From Paralvinella palmiformis (taxonomy: Eukaryota; Annelida; Polychaeta; Terebellida; Alvinellidae), in the NCBI GenBank assembly GCA_025642065.1, contig JAODUP010000161.1:135001-199000 (forward strand): a stretch of DNA of 64,000 nucleotides. Reading direction: 5' to 3'. The stretch's first letter is position 1; the number at the start of each line of letters is the position of its first letter. This document shows positions 26,560 through 39,115 of the stretch, piece by piece. The notes beneath the pieces are model-generated. The model did not search any database. It saw nothing but the letters and a program-made list of their open reading frames with translations, and was not told the origin of the DNA. The translations under genes and the position numbers were made by a program.

Positions 26560-26770
26560 GGCGAGTGAGTGTGTGGGGGGGGGGCGCATGAAGCCCGTGC
26601 CGTTAATTTATGCGGAAGCCGATCCCGAAGATACGATCAGGATCGTCGGTGTGTACGCGCGCGCGTACGTACGTCAAGCCGGCACCAGCTGCGCGCGCCG
26701 GCCTGTACGGCGCGTACCGTTTACTTTGTTGGCTGTGATGGGATTAAAAGGTGGAAAAGCGCTCTCGTTC
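26560..26770. promoter_or_regulatory. CpG-rich patch, possible promoter
   Basis: Dense CG words (TACGCGCGCGCGTACGTACG, CTGCGCGCGCCGGCC, GTACGGCGCGTACC) in an otherwise AT-rich region. A short frame from 26588 (starting MKPVPLIYAEADPEDTIRI) lies inside but could be chance. No gene was confirmed. Confidence 0.25.
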
Positions 26771-27583
26771 TGGTAACGGGCAGACAGACGGGCAGCCGGA
26801 AAGGTAGACAGGCGGACAGGCTGACCTATAGAGAATGTATGTCAGTCAGTCTGTCTGTCTAACTAACGGGTTAACATACATACATACAGACAGATAAACA
26901 GAGAGAAAGACAGCCTTTCCATAGCGACACAATACGGCCTAATCTGGATGGAGAGAGAGAAATAAGTTTTATTTGGAATGGAAAATAGGAGAAGAATCGT
27001 ATAACATTATCGGAGAACATTAGACTAGGAGACACTGGTTATAGAACAGGAGAATAGGAAAACAGGAGACATTTGTTAGAAAATAGAAGCAAAGGAGTCA
27101 CTAAGAACCAGAGCTGCTTGAACAGGATAACAACATACGGTTTCTGAGCCACTGGATGCGCGCACGCGTGTGCGCGCGCATGTGTGTGCGTGCGTATGTT
27201 GCTTCATTTAGCTTTAAGCTGGCGACAACTGACGCATATGATTGAAGGCTAATCTGTATGAAAATGACATTATTAGGCTGAAGCCTTTTCTTGTTGGATG
27301 AACCATCCCAGAGAGAAAGTCAACGCTGAGCTCAGATCCCACCACTCCGAGGTCTGTAGTGAAGCGCTCTAACGTGTTGCCGGATGATGGAAGTCATTTG
27401 CTCGTTCCAGGATCACAGAGATGCGGATACAGGATATGATACAACTTAGAGGAACGTCCGTCTCTGGCAAGTCACCAATATCTAATGTTAACTTTATTTA
27501 AATAGAAATTGGCGAATGGACACCTTAATAGAAAACAAAAAAATGGATCAAAGCCGAAGAGTGGATGGTTTGAAAGACAGAAC

Positions 27584-27645
27584 AACAACAACAATAACAA
27601 CAACAATAAAAACAACACGAACAACAACAACAACAATAAGAATAA
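27584..27645. repeat. (AAC)n/(AAT)n trinucleotide tract
   Basis: AACAAC and AATAAC units produce a spurious Asn-rich frame on the plus strand and a Leu-rich frame on the minus strand. Confidence 0.9.
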
Positions 27646-27922
27646 CGAGGATAAACACAAACAACATTCCAGACAAACACATGAAAAATTAAGAATTACA
27701 AAGGAAACATCTGGATTGGACTGTTATAACTTGAATGGGAGCCGGTTTGTTGTTGTTTGGACTGACAATGGCACACTGACACGTGTCTGGATAATGTGTG
27801 TGTGTGTGTGAGTGAAAAAGGGTTTCGTTGAACAAATAAAACATGGCATTACATAACGTGGGAGTACGACTGGCCCGTGAATCAAAAGTTTTTATGCTGA
27901 GGGTAAAATGTAATTCATGATC

Positions 27923-27924
<2 letters not shown>

Positions 27925-27961
<37 letters not shown>

Positions 27962-28028
27962 GTATATGTGTTCCTTAGAAGTATATAAATCAGCGTATCA
28001 CAAATCATGAATATATCCTCTGTAGTTG

Positions 28029-28070
<42 letters not shown>

Positions 28071-28359
28071 TACTTATACTACTCATAAAAACAGGCAAAA
28101 AGCAGGCGTTAATGAGTTAATGAAAAAATAAACAATTTAGATAAAGCTCAACTCACCTCGGGGCACACACAGGTCTTAAATGGAGTTCCCACAACGACAA
28201 GGCGTGGTCGTATGTAGCCAGTAGCAGACACTTGTTATTCTTGTATAGTGGTGGGCCGACAGCTGACTAACTGACTGACAGGTATAAACTTCAGATATAT
28301 AGAGCTGTGTGTGTGTGTGTGTGCGTGTGCGTGTGTGTGTGCGTGTGTGTGTGTGTGGC
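27925..28359. repeat. Microsatellite cluster: (GT)n, (TA)n, (GT)n
   Basis: GT 27925-27962, TA 28031-28069 and GT/GC-GT 28303-28359, separated by unique non-coding sequence. Confidence 0.9.
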
Positions 28360-29829
28360 ACGTGCTAAGATGTGTTTGGCCGGCACGTGGCATCAGCTGG
28401 CTGATGACTGTTGTCCTGAATATGGGAGCGCAGGTATATCGAGAAGAGAGGAAGTGGGTGTGGTACGGGGGTCGGGTGTAGAACAACGTGCGAAGAGACT
28501 GGTAATTGGAGAAAAGTAGGGTGAAGGAAAAAAGGAGCCACGGGTAATTGGAAAGAGAAAGTCAGGGGATATTTGGTAAGAACCTCTGAGAAGAAAAGGA
28601 AAGCAAATGACATCGCATAAAAGGCCGCATAAAAGGAGCGGTTTGGGTCGTGATGGGGTGGGGGAAGAGAGGGATGGAGATTTGCAAAAGAAGGTGAATC
28701 TTAAAAGAGAGGTAAAAGGGTGGAGATGAAGGTAGATTGTGGAGTTATTTTGATAACATGTTAATGATATGGTTATATGAGAGTGGGTCCGAGGGCGAGA
28801 GCGAGGTGAGGGGGGTGTAAAGGGTTGGCGGGTTTAAGGAGAGGACTATGGAAGGAAGTTTTGTGGTAGAGTGGATAGTGAATGCGTATTCAAAGTAAGG
28901 GATAGGTGAAGGAGGAGACGTGTTGTAAGGTCAAAAGGATGGTAGTGAAGACTGATAAGGTATAATCGCTCTTACATACTCCTAAACGGTATGTTATGCA
29001 TTTATGGCATGGCCTTCATACGGAGAGTCCTGGTCTAGTAAGGGATTAGTATTGTGGTATCAAAAGGGTGGACGTAGAGAGTAAGAAGCTAAATGGTGGT
29101 GATGCATTTGGTTTCTCTGTTGGTTGTCATGTAGTCCAAACTACAATGAGAGTCCTCTTGGCTGATGTGAATGGTGTGGATGTGTCCCAGGCAAAGCTGT
29201 TATCGCGGCTGGCCACATACCTCTAGCATATGGGTTCAAATTCCGGCATAGCGATGTCTGAAGGGTGTTACATATGGAAGTCGCTTGTCTCATTTAGCCG
29301 AAAAGGTATCACGACGTTCTCTGTATTGATGGTATAATACTGTTGGACTGTTGTGTATAAAATGGCAACTAGCGTGGGATGTATTAGGATGTATAAGGAC
29401 TCGAATTTAATCTATATGCATGTATGTGGCATAATCCTGTGGGACGTTACGTGTACAACAAGCGGTATTTACATAGTTGGTACCTTTATGGGGTATCCCG
29501 TATAATGTAATGTGGTCCTTACAAGTGGGATATACCTGTTGTTCGTCATATATGTTGTAGTATGGAGCTGAAAATTTGGATAGTCACGTGGGTATTAGAC
29601 GAATCGTAATGTTTTCACCACAGATGGGATGATGTTGTGAACCTCACAACAGGTCATCATTTCGATTGTTATGTTCAGCTTCGGCGCTGCTCACATCTGG
29701 GAGATATGTTCGAAGGGCTACTGCACTCTAACCATTATGCTATACAGATACAGATATCCTCTGATTTATGCCGTCGATAGTATACATTTGGCCCTTTGTA
29801 AACTTACCTTTTTTAACCTATTTGTGGTA

Positions 29830-29936
29830 TATGTTATTAGATACCTTATGTCATTGGATCCTTTTATGTTATTGGATAATTTTATGTCATTGGATCGTTT
29901 TATGTTATTGGACGCTTTTGTGTTATTGGATCCTTT
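29830..29936. repeat. 18-bp minisatellite, about 6 units
   Basis: TATG(T)(C/T)ATTGGATCCTTT-type units repeat with a period of 18 (first unit 17). Because 18 is a multiple of three, all frames stay open and produce a spurious repetitive peptide. Confidence 0.85.
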
Positions 29937-30179
29937 ATACAATAGTAAATGTATAATTAAGTATATCGGTAATTTTATCACGATGAAGGAGTAGTGATAT
30001 TAACAAACGATAATCACTAGCAATTGTTACAGAGGATAGCAACAAACGAAATATTTATCACATGCTAAAATAAAGCCACAGACAGAAATATTAAGAGAAA
30101 GGACAAATACATATTTCTTTGGTATGATAATGTTAATAACTGTTAGAGTACTGAAACAACAAGTATACTTCACAGAAAA

Positions 30180-31620
30180 TAAAACAATTATAATGCGTAT
30201 TAAATAAAGCGCCCTTACTAGCAGAAGCCATTCGAATGTGCTCTACCAATAATATGTAATATAATAATATCCCAAATAGTGTGTTTTAAGGAAGGATTTA
30301 AAATTTCCAAGAGACGACGCATTTATAATATTTGCCGGCAACTTATTCCACAAAGTGGGAGCTGCAACACTAAATGCACAATCACCATATGACTTGAGCC
30401 GAGACACTGGCACCTGCAATAGTATCTGACTGGATTGACCGGAGTTTCGGGATGACTTTTTAATGGACTAGTCCACACAGGTATTCAGGTGCCATATCAT
30501 TAATAGGTTTATAAGTTATTAATAAAATCTTGAAATGGATACGCTGTCTAACAGGTAGCCAATGTAGTTTTTGAAGAATTGGGGTGATTTGATCATATTT
30601 TCGAGTATTTGTCACTATGCGAGCTGCACTATTATGAATTCGCTGAAGTCGATTGATGTTATAATCAGATGCCATATAACAGGGAGTTACAACAGTCTAT
30701 ACGAGATGTAACAAAGGCATGGACTACAGTTAAAAGTGATTCTTGTGTCAAGAATGCTTTTAAACAGTGGATGTTCTTAAGATGGTATTAGGCGGCTAGC
30801 TATACTGATGTGACATGTTCATACATGTTAATACATTGGTAAAATACCCCCTAAAGTATTTACTGACCCATTAGGGGTAATCGTAGATGCATCCATCTGT
30901 AATCCCGGTGAATTTAGGGATTTAACACAATGTGGTGATGCCAAATATATAATTTTTGTTTTATTATCATTCAGTTTTAGAAGAATTTGATTCATCCATA
31001 GCTGAATATCAACAATACAATATTCTGAATTATTCAAGGAAGAGCAGAAATTTAACTCATTCTCAGGATCCAGTGATATATACAGCTGTGTATCATCACT
31101 ATACAAGTTATATTTAACGCCATATAAATGCGCAATGATACCAAGAGGACTGGTATACATCATATAAACCAGAGGACCAAGAACTGAACCCTGTGGTACA
31201 CCAGATAACAAAAACTGAACATCAGATAAAATACCACAAACAGATACTCTCTGGGAGCGTTGATCCAGATAGGATCGAAACCATTCAAGTTCTTTACCTG
31301 AAAGACCGAACATGTCTTTTAGCATAGAGAAAAGTACATTATGGTCAACTGTATCAAATGCAGCAGACAGGTCCAGAAGAACAAGTATTACTGGCTCACC
31401 TTGAGAACCAAGGCTGTTTCAGTGCTGTGACCACTTTTATAGGCAGACTGTAGTGATTCATTAAGGTTATTATTGATTAAATATTTGTTTAGATGGAAAG
31501 CAACTGCCCAGTTCTATAACTTTAGATAACACTGTATGATTTGAAACAGGCCTGTATTTGCTTAGACTATTAGAGTCCACAGTGTGCTTGTCATCACAGT
31601 TTTCATGGATCTTGTGAAAA
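30180..31620 (-). mobile_element. Decayed CR1/L2-like LINE, reverse transcriptase and 3' end
   Basis: Reading the minus strand from high to low: KYRPVSN near 31560, LQSAYKSGHSTETALVL near 31450, LLDLSAAFDTVDH near 31370, then an intact 165-codon stretch (31325-30828). That stretch has the RT motifs GVPQGSVLGP and YSDDTQLY. The C-terminal block follows: NRLQRIHNSAARIV and LHWLPVRQRI (30675-30460), then CAFSVAAPTLWNKLP (about 30370). Frame breaks and a deletion between 30828 and 30675 show it is dead. The catalytic box is YSDD where YADD is usual. The 5' half (ORF1, endonuclease) is absent, typical 5' truncation. The clade is assigned from motif wording only. Confidence 0.85.
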
Positions 31621-32019
31621 CACCCAGAGATATAAACACACCTGGACTAATAAAGGAGACCTACGGGCTAACACTGAACGTAACTCTGAGTAAAATATTA
31701 TATTTTTATAAGTTTTTATGCAGAAACACAAACAGAAATAACACTTTGTGCTATCTCAGCTAATTTGTTGTGCTTTCGTTATTGTTTACTTTCACTTGCA
31801 TCTACTACATGACGTATTGATGGTATTGTCAGTGATTAGATGGTGTATCAATTGGACTATACGACGAGTTATATGAACAGATACTTAAACATACGGTTTA
31901 TATATATAGTAAATTCATGTCTATGCTATGTTTGCTGGTTGAGACAATGCCATCCTGGTACACTAAATTGTTGCCTGAGCATCTTTCAGCTGAATGGTAC
32001 TATTATACGTGGATAACAC

Positions 32020-32163
32020 GCGTATCCCTCCTGAATTTTTCATTGTACCCTGACTATGAGATTGCCCAACTCCTGTACCAGGTGCGCCATTGAGCTCGAT
32101 TCCTTTCGAGGTTATTGGCGCTATAGAGGTTTGTAACTATTATTATTATTATTATTATTATTA
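32020..32163 (+). mobile_element. LINE 3' UTR remnant with (ATT)n tail
   Basis: The sequence from about 32085 (GGTGCGCCATTGAGCTCGAT, then ATTGGCGCTATAGAGG and an ATT tail) is a second copy of the 3' UTR seen at 3325-3424. The preceding stretch (tatccctcctgaattt) matches 3235-3250 weakly. It is severely 5'-truncated and non-coding. Confidence 0.7.
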
Positions 32164-32447
32164 CTCGTCCGGATTGATGTTGTCTTCTTAGACCCTGAGT
32201 TTACATTTTTCACATGCACGAAATACACCTCACCCACATTCCACATCAGACCCCTAATAATCTGATATAAACATTACAGCGGTACACCTCGAATCTGGTG
32301 TAATCATTGAATACGTCGCGTGATTCTAGTGCTGAAGTTCCCAGCAGATATACTTCATTATCGACGGTAGAGTTCGCTGACGATGGTTTTAGTGCCGGTT
32401 TCTTCGGGCTATTTCTACTGCGATGACAATCCACCCTAGTTCAAGGG

Positions 32448-32635
32448 CGCCTCCTTGGTCTAACTAGAAGCGCGTTGGATCACATATCACTACCATCTGA
32501 GTTCGAATCTTGGCGTGGGCACATCTGAACTGTGTTTCATCTTCGACTTCGACTCATTCCATTTGGAGGTCGCTCGGCCCATTTAGCTTACCATTTGCAC
32601 AAAAGTGGCCCATAAAACATCAACCAATCATCATC
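32448..32635 (+). mobile_element. tRNA-derived SINE, family A
   Basis: Plus-strand copy: GGGCGCCTCCTTGGTCTAAC head, GAGTTCGAATC B-box, GGTCGCTCGGCCCATTTAG core and CATAAAACATCAACC end with an ATC tail. An inserted base pair or two in the A-box (TCTAACTAGAAGCG) suggests its internal promoter is damaged. Confidence 0.85.
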
Positions 32636-33303
32636 ACGGCAGTAGTCCACACGGCTATTTCAGCGGCTTTGCGGATCCAGACACACGTACGGCATTATAC
32701 ACTTATGTTTCACGGTACTGGCGGACGTGGCGCGACAATCGATCCATTACCAAATGAGCAAACAATCTTGTATTCTTCTGGTCAACACTGTCATAACAGG
32801 ATATCCTGGTTGAGTACTTGGCAAAAAGGCACACCCGTTACCGCATTTCTCTTCGAGATCGCAGTCGCCTTTCCTGACGTGATGTAGTAGTGGGCCAGCA
32901 GTTTCCCACTGCTTCCTTATAGGCAACCATAACATGACGCATTGCCGTATTTAACTGATAAATGATCACGTCAGCAAACGATGTTTCAAAGTTTGGAAGA
33001 TAGGCATTCAGAGAAATTGAATGCCTCCTATATTGAAGCGAACATTGTCCCACAATCCGGCCTGATATCATTCACTAATCACCAGTTGAAATAACATAGT
33101 CGGGTTGTTGCCGAATTTTTCAATTTGACACGGATTAAAAATTGATGACAAAATAAATATTCCCAAATGATATCACACCTGAAAACTTAACATTTAAAGT
33201 TCAACATCGCATTTATAATTGTAATATTTTATAGAAATGAAGTGATTTTGTTTAGCTTATACACCTGATGCGGTGTGTGGATAAATGAAGGGTTAAGGTA
33301 GCT

Positions 33304-33445
33304 GACACACACACACGCACGCACACACGCACACAGACACACACACATACACGCACGCACGCACACACACACACACACATACACGCACACACACACACAC
33401 GCACGCACGCACACACGCACACGCACACACACACACACACACACG
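33304..33445. repeat. (CA)n/(CGCA)n tract, about 140 bp
   Basis: CA dinucleotides with interspersed CGCA units, an alternating purine-pyrimidine run that could adopt Z-DNA. The frames on both strands are spurious. Confidence 0.95.
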
Positions 33446-34378
33446 CTATAGAGTAAAAGAGGGTGTGGGCTGTAAAAGACACCTTCAGCCAAAACAATAT
33501 GTAAACACAGCCGTTTCGTGTAACCTTATACTCCTCCTGCTTTATCCATCTGCTTATCTGTTCATTAACAGACATTCACACGCCCACACGTCCGCCTCCC
33601 GCCCACATCCACGTGCCCACACACGCATGTACACAAGCTTCACACACACACACATGTTTAACGTGAAGTTATTCTTTAAAACAAGTTCCCCTTCGTTTGT
33701 CTGAAGGATTTCTGAATACGTAATATTATAATAAATATTGCGTTTGAGGCTATACGATGACTAGGGGTTATTAAGGTGAAACTAAACATGTTGATGTTTA
33801 TATTAAACAAACAAAGCGGTGGGGAGTTAGTTCAGAAGATTACGCGATTAAATACCTTTGTAAAGGTGCGTCACAAATAGTTGTCACGGCAAGTGACAAC
33901 GGGACAGCTAAGGAACAGGCTAATTACTGTGACCGACACAAAAAGGGACAAAATTGGGATATACCAATTTGTGATAATTGTTGGAAGTCGCTACTCTGTA
34001 ATCAGTTCTGTTAAATTATCAACCGCAGAAGTTGTGGCTATTTTGTTCTCTCTTCTGCTTCTGTTTAGATAGGCATTACTGTGAGACGACTTGTAAACAT
34101 GTTACAATAAGATAACAACATCAGTCTGTCTTATTATCTGCGTTTTATCTACTCACCATATATTATGATGTGACTAGAGATGAGACTGCATATAAAGCAT
34201 ACAGCGTCCATTGCAGAAATTATCTTTTTTTGGTGTAAAGTTTTGTTAAAATGACATACGATAGAGTATATTAACTTCAGAACTACTGCCTTAATAAACG
34301 AAAGGGGACGTAGTCACGCACCTATGTATGTACGGACACAAGTACTCATGCACCCCCATACACAAACAGACACAAACA

Positions 34379-34462
34379 GACACACACACACACACACATA
34401 CACACACACGCACACACACACACACAAACAAACACACACACACACACAGGGAGAGAGAGAGA
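34379..34462. repeat. (CA)n-(GA)n microsatellite beside a SINE
   Basis: CA with a CAAACAAA break, then GA 34448-34466 running into the SINE tail. Confidence 0.95.
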
Positions 34463-34664
34463 GAGATGATGATGATGATGATGATTGATGTTTTACGGTC
34501 ACTTTTGTGCACGTAGTAGGCTAAATGGGCCGAACGACCTCCACCGATATTGAAGTGAAGTCGAAGATGAAACACCCTTTAGATATGCCCACGCCGAGAT
34601 TTGAAAATGGGTGGTAGCGACCTGTGATCCAACACGCTATCGTTAGACAACGGAGGCGCTCCAG
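34463..34664 (-). mobile_element. tRNA-derived SINE, family A
   Basis: On the plus strand the copy runs from the (GAT)n tail at 34467 through GTTTTACGGTCACTTTTG and the core to CGGAGGCGCTCC at 34664. It is inserted next to a (CA)n-(GA)n microsatellite. The head is intact apart from a few changes (GTCTAACGATAGCG). Confidence 0.85.
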
Positions 34665-34958
34665 AGAGAGACAACTATATAACTATATATGGGATATCAC
34701 AATAATTATATAATCTGTCTATAAGTCATCACATTACATCCTTATAGACGTCATATCTGATATCACAATACGATACCTAGACCAGGTGTGTTGCAATCAC
34801 TAATCATTTGACAACATATACTGGTTATTACAGGTATATCGCATATATTATATGTGTCATTAATTAGCATTCTGCCGCAAATCAAGTAAACTCTCTAGTC
34901 TTGAATCAATGCTCATACCCAGAGACGGAGAGAATGTTCGTTTGAACTATGTATATGC

Positions 34959-35859
34959 CAGACATGGGGTCAATTCCATTTTGTCAATTCCAATTCCAAT
35001 TTCACTCAATTCCATTTGGTCCATTTCCAAGTCCACCTCAAATTTATCAATTCCAATTCAATTCCAATTCAAAAATTTTCAATTCCAATTCCGATTGTCT
35101 TTGTGCTTAATATTTTTTACCATGAGTAGATACTCCGAGTACCTACTTGGAATACATACTCCGAGTAGTTTATATTCCAAGTAGGATTGTCATGAAAGAA
35201 ATATTTCTGAATTAAAAAATTAAACAGTAAGTTAATTTGTGGATTTAATTTAATTTTGCCTGTTCAATACATTGAAATGTCTAAATAACAATATCTCTAG
35301 ATAGATTACAGGCATCCTATGTGGTTAGCTAAAGAGGTTAGCTAAAGAGGTATTATATCACGTGGTGGATCATAGTCTTGGGTGCATCCCCATGTAAGAG
35401 TATATTTTCTAATCATCAAAGGTATGTTTATATTACACTGCCCAGTAGGAGCCTTGAAATGAATGTATTTGCTTAGCTCCGCCCAGCAGGGGTCAGACCC
35501 TGTATCTACTTTCACAACCCTGCTGGGTACTAAACCAATGGCATATGGTAAGTTTACAAAATCTCTCAAATGGTTATTAAACAGTTAGGTCTGGGTACAG
35601 GCTATAGTAGTCACAGTTTGAGGAGAGTGAGGAGAGGAGAGGCAAACCTTGACTCCAGATTGGCATTCCCGGTGAGATGATAACATTAATTAATTCCTAA
35701 ATAACAATATCTCTATATAGATTACAGGTATGCTATCCAAATTTCTCAATTCCAATTCTAATTCAAGATTTCTCAATTCCAATTCAAAATTTCTCAATTC
35801 CAATTCATTTTTTTTAAATAATCAATTCCAATTCCGGAATTGAATTGACCCCATGTCTG
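34959..35859. mobile_element. hAT-like non-autonomous DNA transposon, 901 bp
   Basis: The ends are inverted repeats: CAGACATGGGGTCAATTC at 34959 and its complement GAATTGACCCCATGTCTG ending at 35859. Flanks are GTATATGC (34951-34958) and GTATATAC (35860-35867), an 8-bp target duplication with one mismatch; CAG ends plus 8 bp fit the hAT superfamily. Both subterminal zones (34970-35095 and 35745-35845) are packed with TCAATTCCAATTC-type repeats, as expected for transposase binding. No transposase frame exists, so it would depend on an autonomous relative. It contains a 40-bp direct repeat at 35281-35320 and 35697-35736. Confidence 0.85.
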
Positions 35860-36324
35860 GTATATACAATTAGAAGAGAGGAAAGAAAACACACACATGT
35901 ACGCATGTACCCCACACGTCTATATATTGCATACAATGTGCTATGGTATAATCAAAGCTGCAGACTTATTATAAATATTTATGATAGCTGATAGTCCATG
36001 ATGTGTTTCCTGATATCTTGCTTTAAACTAATGTTCAATTGTTTATACAAATATTCGAGTATTTGGGTAACTGAATGATCCCTAAAAACACTTGATCAAT
36101 TTATTTTGATTCAATCATATATAAGTTAAGTACATGGTAATAGTTGGCAACAAAGCCTTTTTAAAGATGTTAGTGTCTGCGAGGAGAGTTGTAATTCTGA
36201 CTTTGGACAAAGGTTACTACGTATTATATTAACTTGTCGTATTAAGTTATTTGAATATTTCTGATGGATTGTTCAGTATTTTCTGCATTACAGGTATTTG
36301 CTGAAGTGTTTGTTAAGCGAATTT

Positions 36325-36369
36325 TGGTAACTCAATCTATGGTAACTCAATCTATGGTAACTCAATCAG
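36325..36369. repeat. 16-bp repeat, 3 units
   Basis: GGTAACTCAATCTAT occurs three times in a row with a period of 16; the third unit is diverged at its end. Confidence 0.75.
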
Positions 36370-36555
36370 CTAATTTAACCTTCAGTCAAATAATATATCA
36401 GTTATAGTCTTCTAGGTACTTTTGTGTAACAAAGTTACGTATGTTTATAATACGGTAGGAATGTAACAAACTTCTAAGTCAGAGATCAGTATGGATTCCA
36501 ATCCTTCCTAAATCGCAAAAGTACACCGCGTCAGCCAATTAGTGCTAACGCAAAT

Positions 36556-36557
36556 TA

Positions 36558-36593
<36 letters not shown>

Positions 36594-36676
36594 CGTACAC
36601 ACGCACGCACACACGCACGCATACACGCACACGCACGCACGCACATACACATGCACACACACACACATGTGTTTGT

Positions 36677-36752
<76 letters not shown>
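36556..36752. repeat. Compound (GCAC)n-(CA)n-(TA)n microsatellite
   Basis: GCAC units 36556-36600 decay into CA/CG repeats to about 36666, followed by TA to 36752 with one AA break near 36713. Confidence 0.95.
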
Positions 36753-36756
<4 letters not shown>

Positions 36757-37260
36757 GCTATAGGTTCTTCTCTATCAATGATGATATCCCGATAATACCA
36801 GGTGTACCGTTAAGAAATGGTGTTAATAATTAGGTCAAGGAAAAGGTCAGCTTAATTACCTTAATTAATCTAAAACATGACCTAATCCTCTAATTACAAG
36901 TTTTTTTTATCCTGACAGAGATCTATAGACACGTTATTGTGATGATGTTGACCTACTGAGGATGACCTATATAGACAAGTATGTTACCAGCTAATGAAGA
37001 AACATCAATATAATGAGGATTTTTTAATTATAAGTTATTTTTAGCCAAATATAATTATTTAACCTCACAAGATTATAACAATCCATAATATTGAACTAGT
37101 ACAAGGATAAGGGCTTTTGTTACTCCAAGTTACATTTATTTGAGGAATTAATCAAGAGTTAGTTACTCTTTGGCCAGGTGTGTCAGGAGAAGTTATAACC
37201 GAAACTTATCAAAACTATCGCTCATTCGTGTTCATGAATACCCAATGAAACAAATACCTC

Positions 37261-37281
37261 GTACACGAGCGCGCGCGCGCG

Positions 37282-37372
<91 letters not shown>
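37261..37372. repeat. (CG)n-(CA)n-(TA)n microsatellite
   Basis: GCGCGCGCGC at 37268-37280, then about 70 bp of CA and about 18 bp of TA. Confidence 0.95.
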
Positions 37373-37373
<1 letters not shown>

Positions 37374-39081
37374 GGCAGACAGACCTGAAGCGATCTTTTG
37401 TTCTAATTCAGCAAAAATCCATTGTGTAATATTGTTACTTTGTTTTTAGCTTAGTCATTAGGATGCTTCTATTACTATTTAGATCGTACACAACTTTTCA
37501 CCCTAATCTAATAAATGATTGACTTGACTGCTGTAAACAAATAAACAGGCTCAGTGAAAGTATGTCGACATTTCTTCTGGACCCAACTTTCTTGATGTTT
37601 TGATAAGTCATATATTTATCTGAAACACAACTGGTTGTTTTCACCTCCAGATATTATGTCGTTTGTTTGGAAATTAATAATATACATTGCACTTAACGGT
37701 AATTGGATGCGTTCGTCTATAGAAACGCAACAGGAGGGGTAAAACTTACCCAGAAATATTTAATCCCAATAGAAAGTTGTGTTATATGATTCTTTTTAGT
37801 TTGAATAATACGAAACCTCTGTTCTATACCAGTTAAATATAAAGATGTTCCATTTAATGCCATAGTTTCGGACACTCACAGATTGTAATTTAAATAATAA
37901 CATATTTTGATTGTCAGTGTCAAACGCTTTTGTTGTGGATAATATCCTTACGGAACTGACCTCTGGCCGTATATTCTAGGCAGGATTATCAACGAGGCTA
38001 AATAACTCAATCACTTGACCCACCATAAAATGATTTTGATAATAGTGTCCCTTATATATTGGGCAATATGTGTCAAAGATGTGTCTGTTGAATATCTGCA
38101 GCCTGTTGAGTCTTTGCCAGTGTTATGGCATTTATATTCTCAGAGATACCCGCGGACAAATGATGTTCAAGGTCGTATCTTATTGTAGTAGAATACCGAA
38201 AGATCATGAGTATGCAGGTCTGCTAAAGATAAACAGATAACCTTATTCTCACATACGAAGGTTAAAGATGCCAGAAAGTGATATGTGAATTTACAAGTAA
38301 ATTAATTCGGTGTGTGTTTGTATATGTGTGCGAGGGTGCGTTGTAATAAATCAGTGTAATTTATACGTAACATTACTGTTTGTGATAACGTTTTATAAGA
38401 ACATCCTCGCTGCTCAAATGGGAACTGATGAGACAATAAACATATTAGTACATAGTATAGATGACCGAATCAACCGAAATATAAACATAACTGCATTGAA
38501 TTTTCTGCGTGGAAACCTTTTGAGATTGTGGTTATTTATAATTCATGTGTATGTATTGTGTCAGAAGATCACATTATTATCATTATTGTCAACGTGGATA
38601 CAACAAGGCAAATGATCGTAAATAAACGGTAATGTTCGCGAAATAACTAATCCGTTCAACTCTTACACTACCTGAGAGCAGCTGGCGTTCTTCCCGGGTG
38701 TCTCTATCGGGAGGACCACCTTTTCGGCAGGTCGTCCACCTAATCCAGGCGGGTGTAGGGGCGAGTTTTCTTCTGTGTTTGTTTAAGAATCACTCACTAT
38801 CCACCCCTGGTTTATAGTCACTCTGAAAGCTGATAGACTTTGGTCAGGGACTGGCTTCTGTTCCAGGGATTTCCTCATCTATGACCTGTCGACTGTTTGT
38901 GCCTAGAATAGACGAAGAACTAACAGTTTTTCGGATATTTATCCCCCGTGATGGGATAACAACAACTCAATCCTGGAGAAATCCCAGGTCCGTGAAAGGA
39001 ATTACGAAGTCGTTTTGGCAACAATAAACGTAATAGACGTGAAAGGATCCCCTCTCCCCCCCCCCCTGTCTCTCTCTGTGT

Positions 39082-39115
<34 letters not shown>

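Larger units (their letters stand above)
22294..30179. other. Intergenic, no gene recognised
   Basis: Holds (GTGC)n 22512-22556, (GA)n 22922-22982, the SINE-like element at 23273, (CTGA)n 24296-24341, (CA)n 25166-25207, a CpG-rich patch at 26560-26770, (AAC)n 27584, the microsatellite cluster at 27925-28359, a purine-rich G/A-biased stretch about 28500-28900 and the 18-bp minisatellite at 29830. Confidence 0.55.

Noticed and set aside
29671..29994. 107-codon plus-strand frame
   Set aside because: Most of it is the 18-bp minisatellite, whose multiple-of-three period keeps the frame open.
32510..32887. 125-codon plus-strand frame
   Set aside because: Its first third is the SINE body and the rest is antisense to other weak frames; chance open frame.
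32747..32935. Minus-strand Cys-containing frame (GDCDLEEKCGNGCAF) with possible acceptor and GTAATG donor
   Set aside because: Recalls small Cys-rich folds, but the cysteine pattern fits no family I know and there are no partner exons; it overlaps the SINE flank.
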